A DNA stretch of 64,000 bases from Pseudoxanthomonas daejeonensis (GCF_010093205.1 NZ_PDWN01000004.1:124001-188000); one strand, 5' to 3'; counted from the stretch's first letter, positions 1 to 12,010 are shown. Notes: generated from the sequence alone by a model not told the origin. Numbers and translations: made by a program.

Positions 1-1
1 T

Positions 2-1195
2 GCGCCGCGGCTGGAGGACTGGATCACGGAGTACCGGCTCGATGGCCGGGCGTTCCGCGTGCGCATCGCGGCGGATTCGCCGCTGGCCGGGCAGGTGGCC
101 TCGACCCTGGAAGGCGGCGCGCTGGCGGGCATGAACGTGCTGGCGGTCGAGCAGAGCGGCCGCTTCGGCATGCGCATGCTGGCCTCGCCGCTGGGCATGC
201 GCATGGATCCGGGCGACGCGCTGCTGCTTGACGTGCACGATGCGGGCGTGGACGCGCAGGCCCGCTTCAGCGAACTGCGCCTGGAGCCGCTGCCGCTGGA
301 GGGCGCGTACTTTTCCGGCTATGCCAACGACATCGGCATGGCCGAGATGATGGTCGCGGCGAACTCGCCACTGGCCGGCAACAGTGCCAGCCGTGCGCGC
401 CTGCACGAGCGCCACGATCTCGCCCTGATCGGGCTCAAGCACGGACGTACCGCCGAGGTGCTGGGCCTGGCCGAGGAAAAGCTCGAAGTGGGCGACACCT
501 TGCTGGTCGCTGGACCGTGGCCCGCGATCCGTGCGCTGGGTTCGGGTCCCGATGGCCTGATCCTGCTGAACCTGCCGCTGGAGGCGGAGGAAGTCGCACC
601 GAGCGCGGCCCGCGCGCCGTTCGCGCTGGCCTGCCTGCTGTTGACCGTGGGGCTGATGGTCAGCGGGATCGTGCCGAACGTGCACGCGGCACTGATCGGC
701 TGCCTGCTGATGGGCCTGACCGGCTGCGTGGACCTGCGCAGCGCGTACCGCTCGATCCACTGGCCGAGCCTGGTGCTGATCGTTGGCATGCTGCCGTTCT
801 CGCTGGCATTGCAGCGCACCGGCGGCGTGGACCTGGCCGCGGACCTGCTGCTGGATTCGGTCGGCGAGGCCGGGCCGCGCGTGGTCCTGGCGGCGATCTT
901 CGTGGTCACCGCGGTGTTCGGCATGTTCATCTCCAACACCGCCATCGCCGTGCTGATGGCGCCGGTGGCGCTGGCGGTGGCCCAGCACCTGGGCCTGTCG
1001 CCGTATCCGTTCGCGATGACGGTGGCCCTGGCCGCCTCGACCGCGTTCATGACCCCGGTGTCCTCGCCGGTGAACGCGCTGGTGGTGGGGCCGGGCGGCT
1101 ACCGCTTCGTTGATTTCGTCAAGGTCGGCACGCCGCTGGCGGTACTGACCCTGCTGCTGGTCGTGCTGCTGGTGCCGTGGGTGTTCGGGATGTAG
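2..1195 (+). CDS. SLC13-family anion permease with RCK_C domains (5' truncated)
   Basis: This is the C-terminal 397 residues of a membrane transporter whose start lies left of the window; the frame is open back to base 2. Roughly the first 190 residues are soluble and look like two TrkA-C/RCK_C regulatory domains (a VGDTLLVAGP segment sits near their end). The rest is strongly hydrophobic, with about six membrane segments, including the helix-breaking S/T-N-T and TPVSSPVN motifs typical of the divalent-anion:sodium symporter (DASS/SLC13) and ArsB/CitT fold. That architecture is typical of bacterial SLC13 proteins that take up dicarboxylates, sulfate or similar anions across the inner membrane. 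The substrate cannot be read from the sequence. It ends 128 bases before the convergent mfd gene. Confidence 0.8.
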   Translation, partial: APRLEDWITEYRLDGRAFRVRIAADSPLAGQVASTLEGGALAGMNVLAVEQSGRFGMRMLASPLGMRMDPGDALLLDVHDAGVDAQARFSELRLEPLPLEGAYFSGYANDIGMAEMMVAANSPLAGNSASRARLHERHDLALIGLKHGRTAEVLGLAEEKLEVGDTLLVAGPWPAIRALGSGPDGLILLNLPLEAEEVAPSAARAPFALACLLLTVGLMVSGIVPNVHAALIGCLLMGLTGCVDLRSAYRSIHWPSLVLIVGMLPFSLALQRTGGVDLAADLLLDSVGEAGPRVVLAAIFVVTAVFGMFISNTAIAVLMAPVALAVAQHLGLSPYPFAMTVALAASTAFMTPVSSPVNALVVGPGGYRFVDFVKVGTPLAVLTLLLVVLLVPWVFGM

Positions 1196-1210
1196 TCGGT
1201 TGCGTCTTCC

Positions 1211-1296
1211 GCAGGAGTGGGCATGCCGGCGTCGCTGGAATCGCGAGACCGCTGCCCGTGGCGAGGCGTCGGTGTCGCGGTCATGCCCGCTCCTAC
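1211..1296. repeat. REP pair (BIME) of the GTAG family
   Basis: A degenerate left arm (gcaggagtgggcatgccgg) faces a well-conserved right arm (gtcgcggtcatgcccgctcc, ending in tac at 1296). The right arm is the reverse complement of a unit that begins GTAGGAGCGG and folds on itself. The same arms recur at 4916, 11586, 27683 and 47034. It lies between the convergent permease and mfd genes. Confidence 0.75.
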
Positions 1297-1323
1297 AGCA
1301 CGCCGCAGTCCGACGCGGGTGGC

Positions 1324-4857
<3,534 letters not shown>

Positions 4858-4915
4858 GGACCGCGCATTGTAGCCGCGCGACGTGGCGACCCCGGTCACG
4901 GGCGACCCCCAGCCC

Positions 4916-5396
4916 GTAGGAGCGGACTTCAGTCCGCGAAGCCGACGTCACCCACACAGGTGACGCCTTCGTGATTCCGACGGCCTCGGTGTCGCGGTCA
5001 TGCCCGCTCCTACGGACGGCGCGCAGGCCTGTCGGGCTCTCTGTAGGAGCGGACTTCAGTCCGCGAAGCCGACGTCACCCACACAGGTGACGCCGTCGTG
5101 CTTCCGACGGCCTCGGTGTCGCGGTCACGTCTGCTCCTGCGGACGGCACGCAGGCCTGTCGGGCTCTCTGTAGGAGCGGACTTCAGTCCGCGAAGCCGAC
5201 GTCACCCACACAGGTGACGCCTTCGTGATTCCGACGGCCTCGGTGTCGCGGTCATGCCCGCTCCTACGGACGGCGCGCAGGCCTGTCGGGCTCTCTGTAG
5301 GAGCGGACTTCAGTCCGCGAAGCCGACGTCACCCACACAGGTGACGCCTTCGTGATTCCGACGGCCTCGGTATCGCGCTCATGCCCGCTCCTGCGC
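4916..5396. repeat. 127-bp tandem array of GTAG-type REP/BIME units (3.8 copies)
   Basis: Units begin at 4916, 5043, 5170 and 5297, an exact 127-base period; the fourth stops after about 100 bases. Each unit starts GTAGGAGCGG, contains the short palindrome cggacttcagtccg, and carries an inverted arm ending gcccgctcctac, so each unit is itself a BIME of two facing REPs. Units 1 and 3 look nearly identical, unit 2 has several substitutions, and unit 4 has a few. The array fills the space between the divergent-side ends of mfd and the GNAT gene. Apart from it I see no gene in 4858-5409. Confidence 0.92.
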
Positions 5397-5409
5397 AGGC
5401 GGATGCCGG

Positions 5410-5955
5410 TCAGGAGCCGTCGAGGTCCAGGACCAGGCGGGTCAGGCCGGGCGGTACGCCCGCTTCGAGGCTGGGGCGGAAACCCATCGAGGCGGCCAGG
5501 TCGAGCATCGGCCCGTTGCTGTCGGGGGTGTCGCCGTACAGGCGGTCCAGGTAACGGCCGCGCGACCATTTCACCAGCTTCTGCATCAGGTGCCGGCCAA
5601 GGCCCAGGCCGGCGACGTAGTTACCGAGCAGGATCGCGTATTCGGCCTGGCGGGTGCCGGGCACGATCCGCGCGCGGGCCAGCCCGGCGATCATCGCCTC
5701 GCCCGGGGGCAGCGGTTCGGCGCCGACCAGGACCAGCTCGACCTTGGGGTCGGGCCGGGCCAGCTGGGTGGCGGTGGCATCGTCCAGGGCCTCCTGGCCG
5801 TCGCTGAAAAGCCCGCGCAGCTCGGCCGGACCAAGCATGCCGAACATGCCTTGCAGGGGCGCGGCGTCCTCGGGGCGGATCGGACGGATGAGGATCGCCC
5901 GCCGGTTGGGCAGGACGAATTCTTCGTGCCAGGGGGGGAGCCGGTTTCGGGGCAT
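5410..5955 (-). CDS. GNAT-family N-acetyltransferase
   Basis: This 181-residue protein has the GNAT layout: an N-terminal RPIRPED segment (beta1-alpha1), a central EYAILLGNYVAGLGLGRHLM segment in which GLGLGRHL is the acetyl-CoA pyrophosphate-binding (R/Q)xxGxG/A loop, and a closing Asn-bearing turn (DSNGPMLDLAASMGF). Proteins of this form are found alone or fused to the acyl-CoA synthetase Pat in protein lysine acetylation, but nothing here fixes the acceptor. I start it at the ATG at 5955. The open frame runs much further upstream only because it shadows the oppositely oriented CDF gene, and another ATG at 5973 is possible. Confidence 0.82.
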   Translation of the reverse strand: MPRNRLPPWHEEFVLPNRRAILIRPIRPEDAAPLQGMFGMLGPAELRGLFSDGQEALDDATATQLARPDPKVELVLVGAEPLPPGEAMIAGLARARIVPGTRQAEYAILLGNYVAGLGLGRHLMQKLVKWSRGRYLDRLYGDTPDSNGPMLDLAASMGFRPSLEAGVPPGLTRLVLDLDGS

Positions 5956-6057
5956 GGGTAGATAGTCCCACATTCGCGCGCGGCTGGTACGCGGGCATGA
6001 CCGGACGGGGGGTGGGGGCTTGGTAGACTCGCCGCGTCCGACGCTGGAGAGCGAGCC

Positions 6058-6978
6058 ATGGCAGGCAGTGGCAATTCCGTCCGTGCGATCTTTTTCGCGC
6101 TGGGGGCCAACTTCGCGATCGCGGTGGCCAAGGGCATGGCCGCCTATGTGACCGGTTCGGGCGCGATGCTGGCCGAGACGGTGCATTCGCTGGCCGACTG
6201 CGGCAACCAGCTGCTGTTGCTGCTGGGCCTGCGCCAGGCCGCGCGGCCGGAGACGACCGAACATCCGCTGGGCTACGGGCGGGCGATCTACTTCTGGTCG
6301 TTCCTGGTGGCGGTGATGCTGTTCAGCGTCGGCGGCATGTTCTCGGTCTACGAGGGCGTGCACAAGTTCATGCATCCCGAACCGCTGCAGCAGTGGTGGT
6401 GGGCGGTAGGCGTGCTGGTCTTCGCCATCGTCGCCGAAAGCGTGTCCATGCGCGCCTGCCTGCAGGAAGTGGACAAGGCCCGCGGCTCGCGCAACCTGTG
6501 GCAGTGGTTCCGCGAGAGCCGCCAGGCCGAACTGGTCGTGATCTTCGGCGAGGACCTGGCCGCCTTGCTCGGCCTGGTGTTCGCGCTGGCGGCGGTGCTG
6601 CTGACGGTGGTCACCGGCAACCCGTTGTTCGATGCGATCGGCACGATCGCCATCGGCGTGCTGCTGATCGTGATCGCGGTGCTGGTGGCGATCGAGGTCA
6701 AGGCGATGCTGATCGGGCAGTCGGTGGATCCGCTGCTGCAGGCCGAGATCAGGGGCTTCCTCGGCGGCCGCCCGGAGATCGCCGAACTGCTGCGCCTGAT
6801 CACCCTGCAGCAGGGCGAGGAGGTGCTGGTGTCGGTGCATGCGCGCATGCGCCAGGACGAGGACGGGCGCCAGATGCTGCGCGAGATCGACCAGGTCGAG
6901 CGCGCGCTGAAGGCACAGTTCCCCATGGTGCGCTGGAGCTTCTTCGAACCGGAAGGTGCGGAGCCCGATCAGGCTTGA
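6058..6978 (+). CDS. Cation diffusion facilitator (CDF) family transporter
   Basis: An inner-membrane antiporter of the CDF family, likely exporting Zn2+ or a similar divalent metal against protons. The 306-residue protein has about six hydrophobic helices. Helix 2 carries the metal-site motif TVHSLADCGNQ, helix 5 carries the second (GEDLAALLG), and a soluble C-terminal domain follows from about residue 220. HSLADxxNQ and the PLGYGR loop place it with the SLC30A9-like branch rather than ZitB/FieF. The second metal ligand normally seen as HxxxD/DxxxD is partly changed to Cys-Gly-Asn, so specificity is open. It is divergent from the upstream GNAT, and a TAGACT hexamer at 6024-6029 could be its -10 element. 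Confidence 0.88.
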   Translation: MAGSGNSVRAIFFALGANFAIAVAKGMAAYVTGSGAMLAETVHSLADCGNQLLLLLGLRQAARPETTEHPLGYGRAIYFWSFLVAVMLFSVGGMFSVYEGVHKFMHPEPLQQWWWAVGVLVFAIVAESVSMRACLQEVDKARGSRNLWQWFRESRQAELVVIFGEDLAALLGLVFALAAVLLTVVTGNPLFDAIGTIAIGVLLIVIAVLVAIEVKAMLIGQSVDPLLQAEIRGFLGGRPEIAELLRLITLQQGEEVLVSVHARMRQDEDGRQMLREIDQVERALKAQFPMVRWSFFEPEGAEPDQA

Positions 6979-7060
6979 CGTGCCACGTGCTTTTCCCCGG
7001 CCGGAGTCGGCGTCGCCGACTCCCTGGGCCTGCCCACGCAAGGGTTCATCCGGAGGACTT

Positions 7061-7978
7061 ATGGAAAAGCCACGCATCTTCCTGGGATCGTCGGGGGCGC
7101 AGGCGAAACTGCTGCAGGCGCTGACGCGCGGGCTGGAGGACGTCGCGCACGTCGAGCCGTGGACGACGGTGTTCAATCCCGGCACGACCACGCTCGGAAG
7201 ACTCCTCGAACTGACCCGCCAGGTCGATTTCGCCGCCTTCATATTCGCCCAGGATGACTGGACCAGCAGCGCGCACGGGCATGCGGCCGGATCGCCTGGG
7301 CAGGCCTCGCCGCGCGACAACGTCGTTTTCGAGGCCGGCCTGTTCGGCGGCGTGCTGGGGATGCGCAGGACCTTCATCCTGCATGCCAGCGGCGCGAAGC
7401 TGCCGAGCGATCTGCTTGGCCTGACCTGCGTCCGCTATGACGGATCGACCACGGCGGCCGAGGTGAAGGCCATCTGCCAGAAGCTCCGCAACGCGATCCA
7501 GGGCGAGGGCAGCGCCGCCCGCATCGAAGGCATGTGGTGGCAGTTCTCGCTGACCCAGCGCACCGAGAAGGAGCCCACGGCCCTGGGCCTGCTGAAGATC
7601 TCGCGCAACCGCCAGGGGGTGCTGGAGATGAGCGGGCGGGGATGGCAGGAGGACGGCACGCTGTCGTCCCGCTACTGGAGCGAGGCGACCCGGGAGATGG
7701 AGGAAGCGGCGGGCATCTTCTATTACTGGAAGGGCGAGCGGCCCCGGCATCCGGATGCACCCCAGCTGGAAGGTACCGGCGAGGTCCGCCTGGAATCCGC
7801 CGGCCGCGCATCGGGTTACTTCACCACACGCGGGGCCGAGGTGAACGCACGCACCTCGGGCGTCTACCTGCGTGCCGACCCCGGCGATGCGGAAATCCTC
7901 GACGGGCGCGACGACCGCAGGCGGGTCGAGCTCATCGCCGAGCGGCTTGCGCACTGGAAGTCCGTCAACAGTGCGTAG
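7061..7978 (+). CDS. TIR-like nucleotide-binding (CAP12-type) protein with C-terminal beta-rich domain
   Basis: The first ~150 residues match the 'predicted nucleotide-binding protein containing TIR-like domain' family (PF10137 type): a start of RIFLGSS, a VDFAAFIFAQDDW strand, and DNVVFEAGLFGGVLGMRR, whose Glu91 is in the position of the catalytic glutamate of TIR NADases. In that family TIR domains of CBASS/Pycsar-type effectors (Cap12, TIR-STING, PycTIR) destroy NAD+ when a cyclic nucleotide is bound. Residues ~155-300 are a separate beta-rich region (IEGMWWQ, IFYYWKG, SGYFTT) that looks like a small barrel and might be the sensor; that part is inference. A strong GGAGG at 7053-7057 fixes the ATG at 7061. 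No cyclase gene lies beside it; neighbours are a CDF transporter and an AhpD-like gene. Confidence 0.78.
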   Translation: MEKPRIFLGSSGAQAKLLQALTRGLEDVAHVEPWTTVFNPGTTTLGRLLELTRQVDFAAFIFAQDDWTSSAHGHAAGSPGQASPRDNVVFEAGLFGGVLGMRRTFILHASGAKLPSDLLGLTCVRYDGSTTAAEVKAICQKLRNAIQGEGSAARIEGMWWQFSLTQRTEKEPTALGLLKISRNRQGVLEMSGRGWQEDGTLSSRYWSEATREMEEAAGIFYYWKGERPRHPDAPQLEGTGEVRLESAGRASGYFTTRGAEVNARTSGVYLRADPGDAEILDGRDDRRRVELIAERLAHWKSVNSA

Positions 7979-8046
7979 GTCGTCCGTCACCGGCGACGGA
8001 ATGGCCCGGCGTTACATGAGGCGGTGCTTCACTACGGAGGAAGGCG

Positions 8047-8505
8047 ATGAAAGCGCGGATGGAATACTGGAAGGCCGCACCTGCGCCCTACAAGGCGATG
8101 ATGGCCCTGGAGGCCTATCTCCACGAATCGGGCCTGGGCGCACCCCTGCTGCACATGGTCAAGCTGCGTGCATCGCAGATCAACGGCTGCGCCTACTGCA
8201 TCGACATGCACTGGAAGGATGCGCGTGCTGCCGGCGAGAGCGAGCAGCGCCTGTACGGGCTCGATGCCTGGCGCGAGGCCGGCTACTACACCGACCGCGA
8301 GCGTGCCGCGCTGGCGTGGACCGAAGCGATGACCAAGGTGACCGAGGGGCATGTTCCCGATGAGGTCTTCGAGGCCACCCGCGGCCATTTCACGGACAAG
8401 GAACTGGCCGACCTGGCATGGGCGGTGGCCGCGATCAACGCATGGAACCGCGTGGCCATCGCGTTCCGTTCCGAAGCGGGCTCCTACCGCCCCGCGAGGA
8501 GTTGA
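8047..8505 (+). CDS. Carboxymuconolactone decarboxylase/AhpD-like protein
   Basis: A 152-residue all-helical protein of the AhpD/CMD superfamily. The core motif is CAYCIDMHWKDAR, containing the redox CxxC pair and the downstream His that in AhpD-like proteins form a peroxidase or thiol-reductase proton-relay site. The family includes alkylhydroperoxidases and many uncharacterised stress proteins, so the substrate is unknown. A GGAGG at 8036-8040 supports the ATG at 8047. It follows the TIR gene by 68 bases on the same strand and could be cotranscribed with it, although no functional link is evident. Confidence 0.88.
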   Translation: MKARMEYWKAAPAPYKAMMALEAYLHESGLGAPLLHMVKLRASQINGCAYCIDMHWKDARAAGESEQRLYGLDAWREAGYYTDRERAALAWTEAMTKVTEGHVPDEVFEATRGHFTDKELADLAWAVAAINAWNRVAIAFRSEAGSYRPARS

Positions 8506-8541
8506 AGCGGACGGGCAGGACGGCTTGGCCTGGCCATCGGC

Positions 8542-9399
8542 CTAGGCCTCCCGCTTCAGCCATTCCAGGCGGGTGGAAGCGCCGGTTTCGCCGAGCTTCT
8601 GCTGCAGGAAGGGCAATGCCGGGGCGATCGCCTCGTCCAGTTTCCAGGGCGGGTTGAGGATCGCCATGCCGCTGCCGTTGAGGCGCAACGGCGAATCGTC
8701 GGGGCGGACCAGCAGTTCGGCCAGCAGCAGCGAGCGCGCGGGAATGGCTTCGAGCTTGCGGAAGAACGGCTGCAGGCTGCGACGCTGCTTGATCGGGTAC
8801 CAGATGGCGCAGGTTGCCTGCGGCCAGCGCTCCAGCGCCTCGCGCACGGCCTTGGCCACGCGCGGATATTCCTCGTCCTGGGCTTCGTATGGCGGATCGA
8901 CCAGGACCAGGCCGCGCGCGTAGCGCACGCCGTCGACGCGTGGCGGCAGCAGGGCGCGGATGGCGTCGTAGCCATCGCGGGCGTGGGCGGCCACGCGCGG
9001 ATCGTGCGCGAACAGTTCCTTGAGCGCGGCGGCTTCGTCGGGCTGCAGTTCGCAGGCGGCGAGGCGGTCCTGCGGGCGCATCGCCTGCGCCACCAGCAGC
9101 GGCGAGCCGGGATAGGCGATCAGGGCATCGACCGGATTGTCGGCGGCCACCGCGCGCAGGTAGCGGGCGATCGCCGCGGGCGGCTTCTTCGCCCCGGCCA
9201 GCTGCAGGATGCCCGTGGCGGCTTCGGCCGTGCGCGTGGCCTGGCCGCCGCGCAGCAGGTAGCGCCCGCGCCCGGCATGGGTGTCGAGGACGAAGAACGG
9301 GGCGTCCTTGCGCATCAGCGCATCGAGCATGGCCAGCAGGACGATGTGCTTGAGCACGTCGGCATGGTTGCCGGCGTGGAAGGCGTGTCGGTAGTTCAT
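8542..9399 (-). CDS. rlmJ: 23S rRNA (adenine(2030)-N(6))-methyltransferase RlmJ
   Basis: RlmJ methylates N6 of A2030 in 23S rRNA. The 285-residue product begins MNYRHAFHAGNHADVLKH, the hallmark start of this family, followed by DTHAGRGRY (SAM-binding motif I) and LVLVDPPYE, the DPPY catalytic motif IV of N6-adenine methyltransferases. Length and motif spacing are normal. The frame stays open upstream only opposite creB, and the ATG at 9399 gives the conserved N-terminus. It is divergent from creB with a gap of 45 bases, so the two promoters must overlap. Confidence 0.96.
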   Translation of the reverse strand: MNYRHAFHAGNHADVLKHIVLLAMLDALMRKDAPFFVLDTHAGRGRYLLRGGQATRTAEAATGILQLAGAKKPPAAIARYLRAVAADNPVDALIAYPGSPLLVAQAMRPQDRLAACELQPDEAAALKELFAHDPRVAAHARDGYDAIRALLPPRVDGVRYARGLVLVDPPYEAQDEEYPRVAKAVREALERWPQATCAIWYPIKQRRSLQPFFRKLEAIPARSLLLAELLVRPDDSPLRLNGSGMAILNPPWKLDEAIAPALPFLQQKLGETGASTRLEWLKREA

Positions 9400-9432
9400 G
9401 CACCCAGCATAGCCGCGGTGCCGGGTGCGGAC

Positions 9433-9438
9433 TATGCT
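9433..9438 (+). promoter_or_regulatory. Putative -10 element of creB giving a leaderless transcript
   Basis: TATGCT is followed by exactly six bases and then the creB ATG at 9445. Transcription would start at or next to the initiation codon, and no Shine-Dalgarno sequence is present. No convincing -35 hexamer is visible. Confidence 0.4.
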
Positions 9439-9444
9439 TGCGCC

Positions 9445-10152
9445 ATGCCGCCCGCACCCCTGGTCCTGATCGCCGAAGACGAGTCCGCCATCGCCGACGC
9501 GCTGCTGTACGCGCTGCGCAGCGAGGGGCTGCAGGCCGAACACTGCCTGCTGGGCCTGCAGGCGCTGGAGCGGGTGCGCAGCGGCGGCATCGACGTGCTG
9601 GTGCTGGACGTCGGCCTGCCCGACATCAGCGGCTTCGACGTGTGCCGGCGGCTGCGCGGCTTCAGCGACATACCGGTGATCTTCCTGACCGCGCGCAACG
9701 ACGAGATCGACCGGGTGCTGGGCCTGGAGCTGGGCGCGGACGACTACATGGCCAAGCCGTTCTCGCCGCGCGAACTCGTCGCGCGGGTACGGGCGCGGCT
9801 GCGCCGCCACGCTGCAACCGGCGTCACCGGCGACGCGCCGGTGGACGGAGATGGCTGGACCGGGCGCGGCGACTTCGCCGTGGACCGCAGCGGCCACCGC
9901 ATCCGCTACCGCGACCAGGCACTGGACCTGACCCGCTACGAATACGTCCTGCTCGAAGCGCTCTTGCAGCGGCCCGGTGCGATCCTCAGCCGCGCCCAGC
10001 TGATGGACCGCGGCTGGGACAGCGACGCCGACAGCAGCGACCGCACCGTGGATACCCACATCAAGACCCTGCGCGCCAAGCTGCGCGCGGCCGGCGCCGA
10101 GCCCGACCCGATCCGCACCCACCGCGGCGTCGGCTACGCGATCGAGGCCTGA
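9445..10152 (+). CDS. creB: Two-component response regulator CreB
   Basis: An OmpR/PhoB-type regulator of 235 residues. The receiver domain (1-120) has the acidic pair AEDES, the phospho-acceptor Asp in VLDVGLPD and the conserved Lys in MAKPFSPREL. A winged-helix DNA-binding domain follows (LTRYEYVLLEALLQRPG, then DRTVDTHIKTLRAKLR). Assignment to CreB rests mainly on context: the next gene is a CreC-like kinase that starts at the base after its stop codon, and creD follows. In enterobacteria and Stenotrophomonas CreBC controls creD and influences beta-lactam response and biofilm traits. Confidence 0.92.
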   Translation: MPPAPLVLIAEDESAIADALLYALRSEGLQAEHCLLGLQALERVRSGGIDVLVLDVGLPDISGFDVCRRLRGFSDIPVIFLTARNDEIDRVLGLELGADDYMAKPFSPRELVARVRARLRRHAATGVTGDAPVDGDGWTGRGDFAVDRSGHRIRYRDQALDLTRYEYVLLEALLQRPGAILSRAQLMDRGWDSDADSSDRTVDTHIKTLRAKLRAAGAEPDPIRTHRGVGYAIEA

Positions 10153-11589
10153 GTGCGCCTGGGGCTGCGCCTGGTCCTGGGCTTCTTCCTGATCGTCGGC
10201 CTGGCCGCGTTCTTCGTGATGCGCGTGTTCGTCGACGAGGTCAAGCCGGGCGTGCGCCAGGCGATGGAATCCACCCTGGTCGACACCGCCAACGTGCTGG
10301 CGGCGATGGCCGCCGACGACCTCAAGGCGGGAGAGATCACCGGGGGGCGTTTCGCGCGCGACCTAGCCCGGGTCAGGGGACGCGATCCGGACGCGATGAT
10401 CTGGAGTTTCCCCAAGGAGCGGATCGATTACCGGGTCACGGTGACGGATGCACGCGGCATCGTCGTGTTCGACTCGGAAGGGCGCGACCTGGGCCGCGAC
10501 AACTCGCGCTGGAACGACGTGTACCGCACCCTGCGCGGCGAGTACGGCGCCCGCTCCAGCCCCGAAGCGCCCGGCAGCGAGCGCACGGTGATGCACGTGG
10601 CTGCGCCGGTGTTCGATCCGGACGCACCGGGCACGCTCACCGGCGTGCTGACGGTGGCCAAGCCCAACCGCAGCATCGAGCCGTTCATCGAGGCCAGCCA
10701 GCGCAGCATCATGCGCCAGGGCGCGTGGCTGATCGGCCTCTCGGCGCTGGTCGGCGTGCTGATGACCTGGTGGCTGATGCGCGGTATCGGGCGCTTGAAC
10801 CGCTATGCGCAGGGGGTCGCGGCGGGCGAGCCGGTACCGCCGCCGCCGCCGCGCCGCGACGAGATCGGCGACCTGGGCCGTGCGCTGGAACAGATGCGCC
10901 GCAAGCTCGAAGGCAAGGCCTATGTCGAGCAGTACGTGCAGTCGCTGACCCACGAGATGAAGAGCCCGCTGGCGGCGATCCGCGGCGCGGCCGAGCTGCT
11001 GCAGGAGCCGCTGCCTGATGCCGAGCGCGAACGCTTCGCGCGCAACATCCTGCAACAGCAGCTGCGCCTGACCGAGACCATCGACAAGCTGCTGGCACTG
11101 GCCGAGGTGGAACAACACGGATGGCTGCAGCGCAGCGAGCCGGTGGACCTGGCCGCGCTGCTCCGGCAGGCGGCCGAGGCGGTCGAACCGCGGCTGGCGG
11201 CCACGCAATTGCGGCTGCGCATCGAGGACGCCACGACCCCGGTCGAAGTCAGCGGCGATGCCTTCCTGCTGCGGCAGGCGCTGGCGAACCTGCTCGACAA
11301 TGCGATCGGATTTTCGCCGCATGGCGGCACGTTGACGCTGTCGCTGCAGGTCGAGGCGGGACAGGCGCGGGTGCGGGTCCGCGACGAGGGGCCGGGCGTG
11401 CCGGACTATGCGGCCGCGCGGGTGTTCGAGCGCTTCTATTCGCTGGCCCGTCCTGGCAATGGCCAGCGCAGCTCCGGGCTCGGGCTGCCGTTCGTGCGCG
11501 AGGTGGCGCGCCTGCACGGCGGCGAAGCCTGGCTGTCCAACCGCGAAGGCGGCGGCGCCGAAGCCGGACTCGCGCTGCCGCTGTTGTAG
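10153..11589 (+). CDS. creC: Sensor histidine kinase CreC
   Basis: A 478-residue inner-membrane kinase that pairs with CreB. It starts at a GTG directly after the creB stop. TM1 is at ~4-24, then a periplasmic CreC-type sensor (GVRQAMESTLVDTANVLA is characteristic), TM2 at ~190-212, a HAMP linker, the H-box SLTHEMKSPLAAIRGA with the phosphorylated His, an N-box LLDNAIGFSP, and G boxes VRDEGPGVP and SGLGLPFVREVARLHGG. Its stop codon TAG is formed by the GTAG that begins the downstream REP array, so the extreme C-terminus may have been set by repeat insertion. Confidence 0.94.
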   Translation: MRLGLRLVLGFFLIVGLAAFFVMRVFVDEVKPGVRQAMESTLVDTANVLAAMAADDLKAGEITGGRFARDLARVRGRDPDAMIWSFPKERIDYRVTVTDARGIVVFDSEGRDLGRDNSRWNDVYRTLRGEYGARSSPEAPGSERTVMHVAAPVFDPDAPGTLTGVLTVAKPNRSIEPFIEASQRSIMRQGAWLIGLSALVGVLMTWWLMRGIGRLNRYAQGVAAGEPVPPPPPRRDEIGDLGRALEQMRRKLEGKAYVEQYVQSLTHEMKSPLAAIRGAAELLQEPLPDAERERFARNILQQQLRLTETIDKLLALAEVEQHGWLQRSEPVDLAALLRQAAEAVEPRLAATQLRLRIEDATTPVEVSGDAFLLRQALANLLDNAIGFSPHGGTLTLSLQVEAGQARVRVRDEGPGVPDYAAARVFERFYSLARPGNGQRSSGLGLPFVREVARLHGGEAWLSNREGGGAEAGLALPLL

Positions 11590-11884
11590 GAGCGGACTGC
11601 GGGCCGCGAAGTCGACCCCATCGACACAGGCGATGGCGTCGTGACTCCGATGGACTCGGTGTCGCGGTCATGCCCGCTCCTACAGGCAGGCGGCGGATGC
11701 CGGTCTGGCTTCTTTTGTAGGAGCGGACTTCAGTCCGCGAAGCCGACGCCCTCGATGCAGGCGATGCCTTCGTGGTTCCGACCGCCTCGGTGTCGCGGTC
11801 GTGCCCGCTCCTACAGGCAGGCGACGGAGGCCGGTCTGGCTTCTTTTGTAGGAGCGGACTTCAGTCCGCGAAGCCGACGCCCCG
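11586..11884. repeat. 131-bp tandem array of GTAG-type REP/BIME units (about 2.3 copies)
   Basis: Units begin at 11586, 11717 and 11848 with a 131-base period; the third is cut short. They share both arms with the 4916 array (gtaggagcggactt... and ...cggtcatgcccgctcctac) but have a different spacer (ggcttctttt before each new unit). The first copy has a variant palindrome (cggactgcgggccg). The array separates creC from creD; the remaining ~125 bases before creD hold no recognisable gene. Confidence 0.9.
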
Positions 11885-12010
11885 GGCAGGGCAAGCCTGT
11901 CCGCCATCCGACGTCGGTCTACGCGCACTTCACTCCCACTTCAAATATGACCCATGCCCGCTGCACCGGCCCGGCCCACGATTCGCCCCGAATCCACCCG
12001 GGGCGAATCC

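Noticed and set aside
4916-5396. Regular spacing of repeats suggested a CRISPR array
   Set aside because: The whole 127-base unit is repeated, including what would be spacers, and each unit is an inverted REP pair. There are no unique spacers and no cas genes.
5410-7377. 655-codon minus-strand frame that includes the GNAT
   Set aside because: Only the last 181 codons look like protein. The upstream part is antisense to the CDF and TIR genes, so the GNAT was started at 5955.
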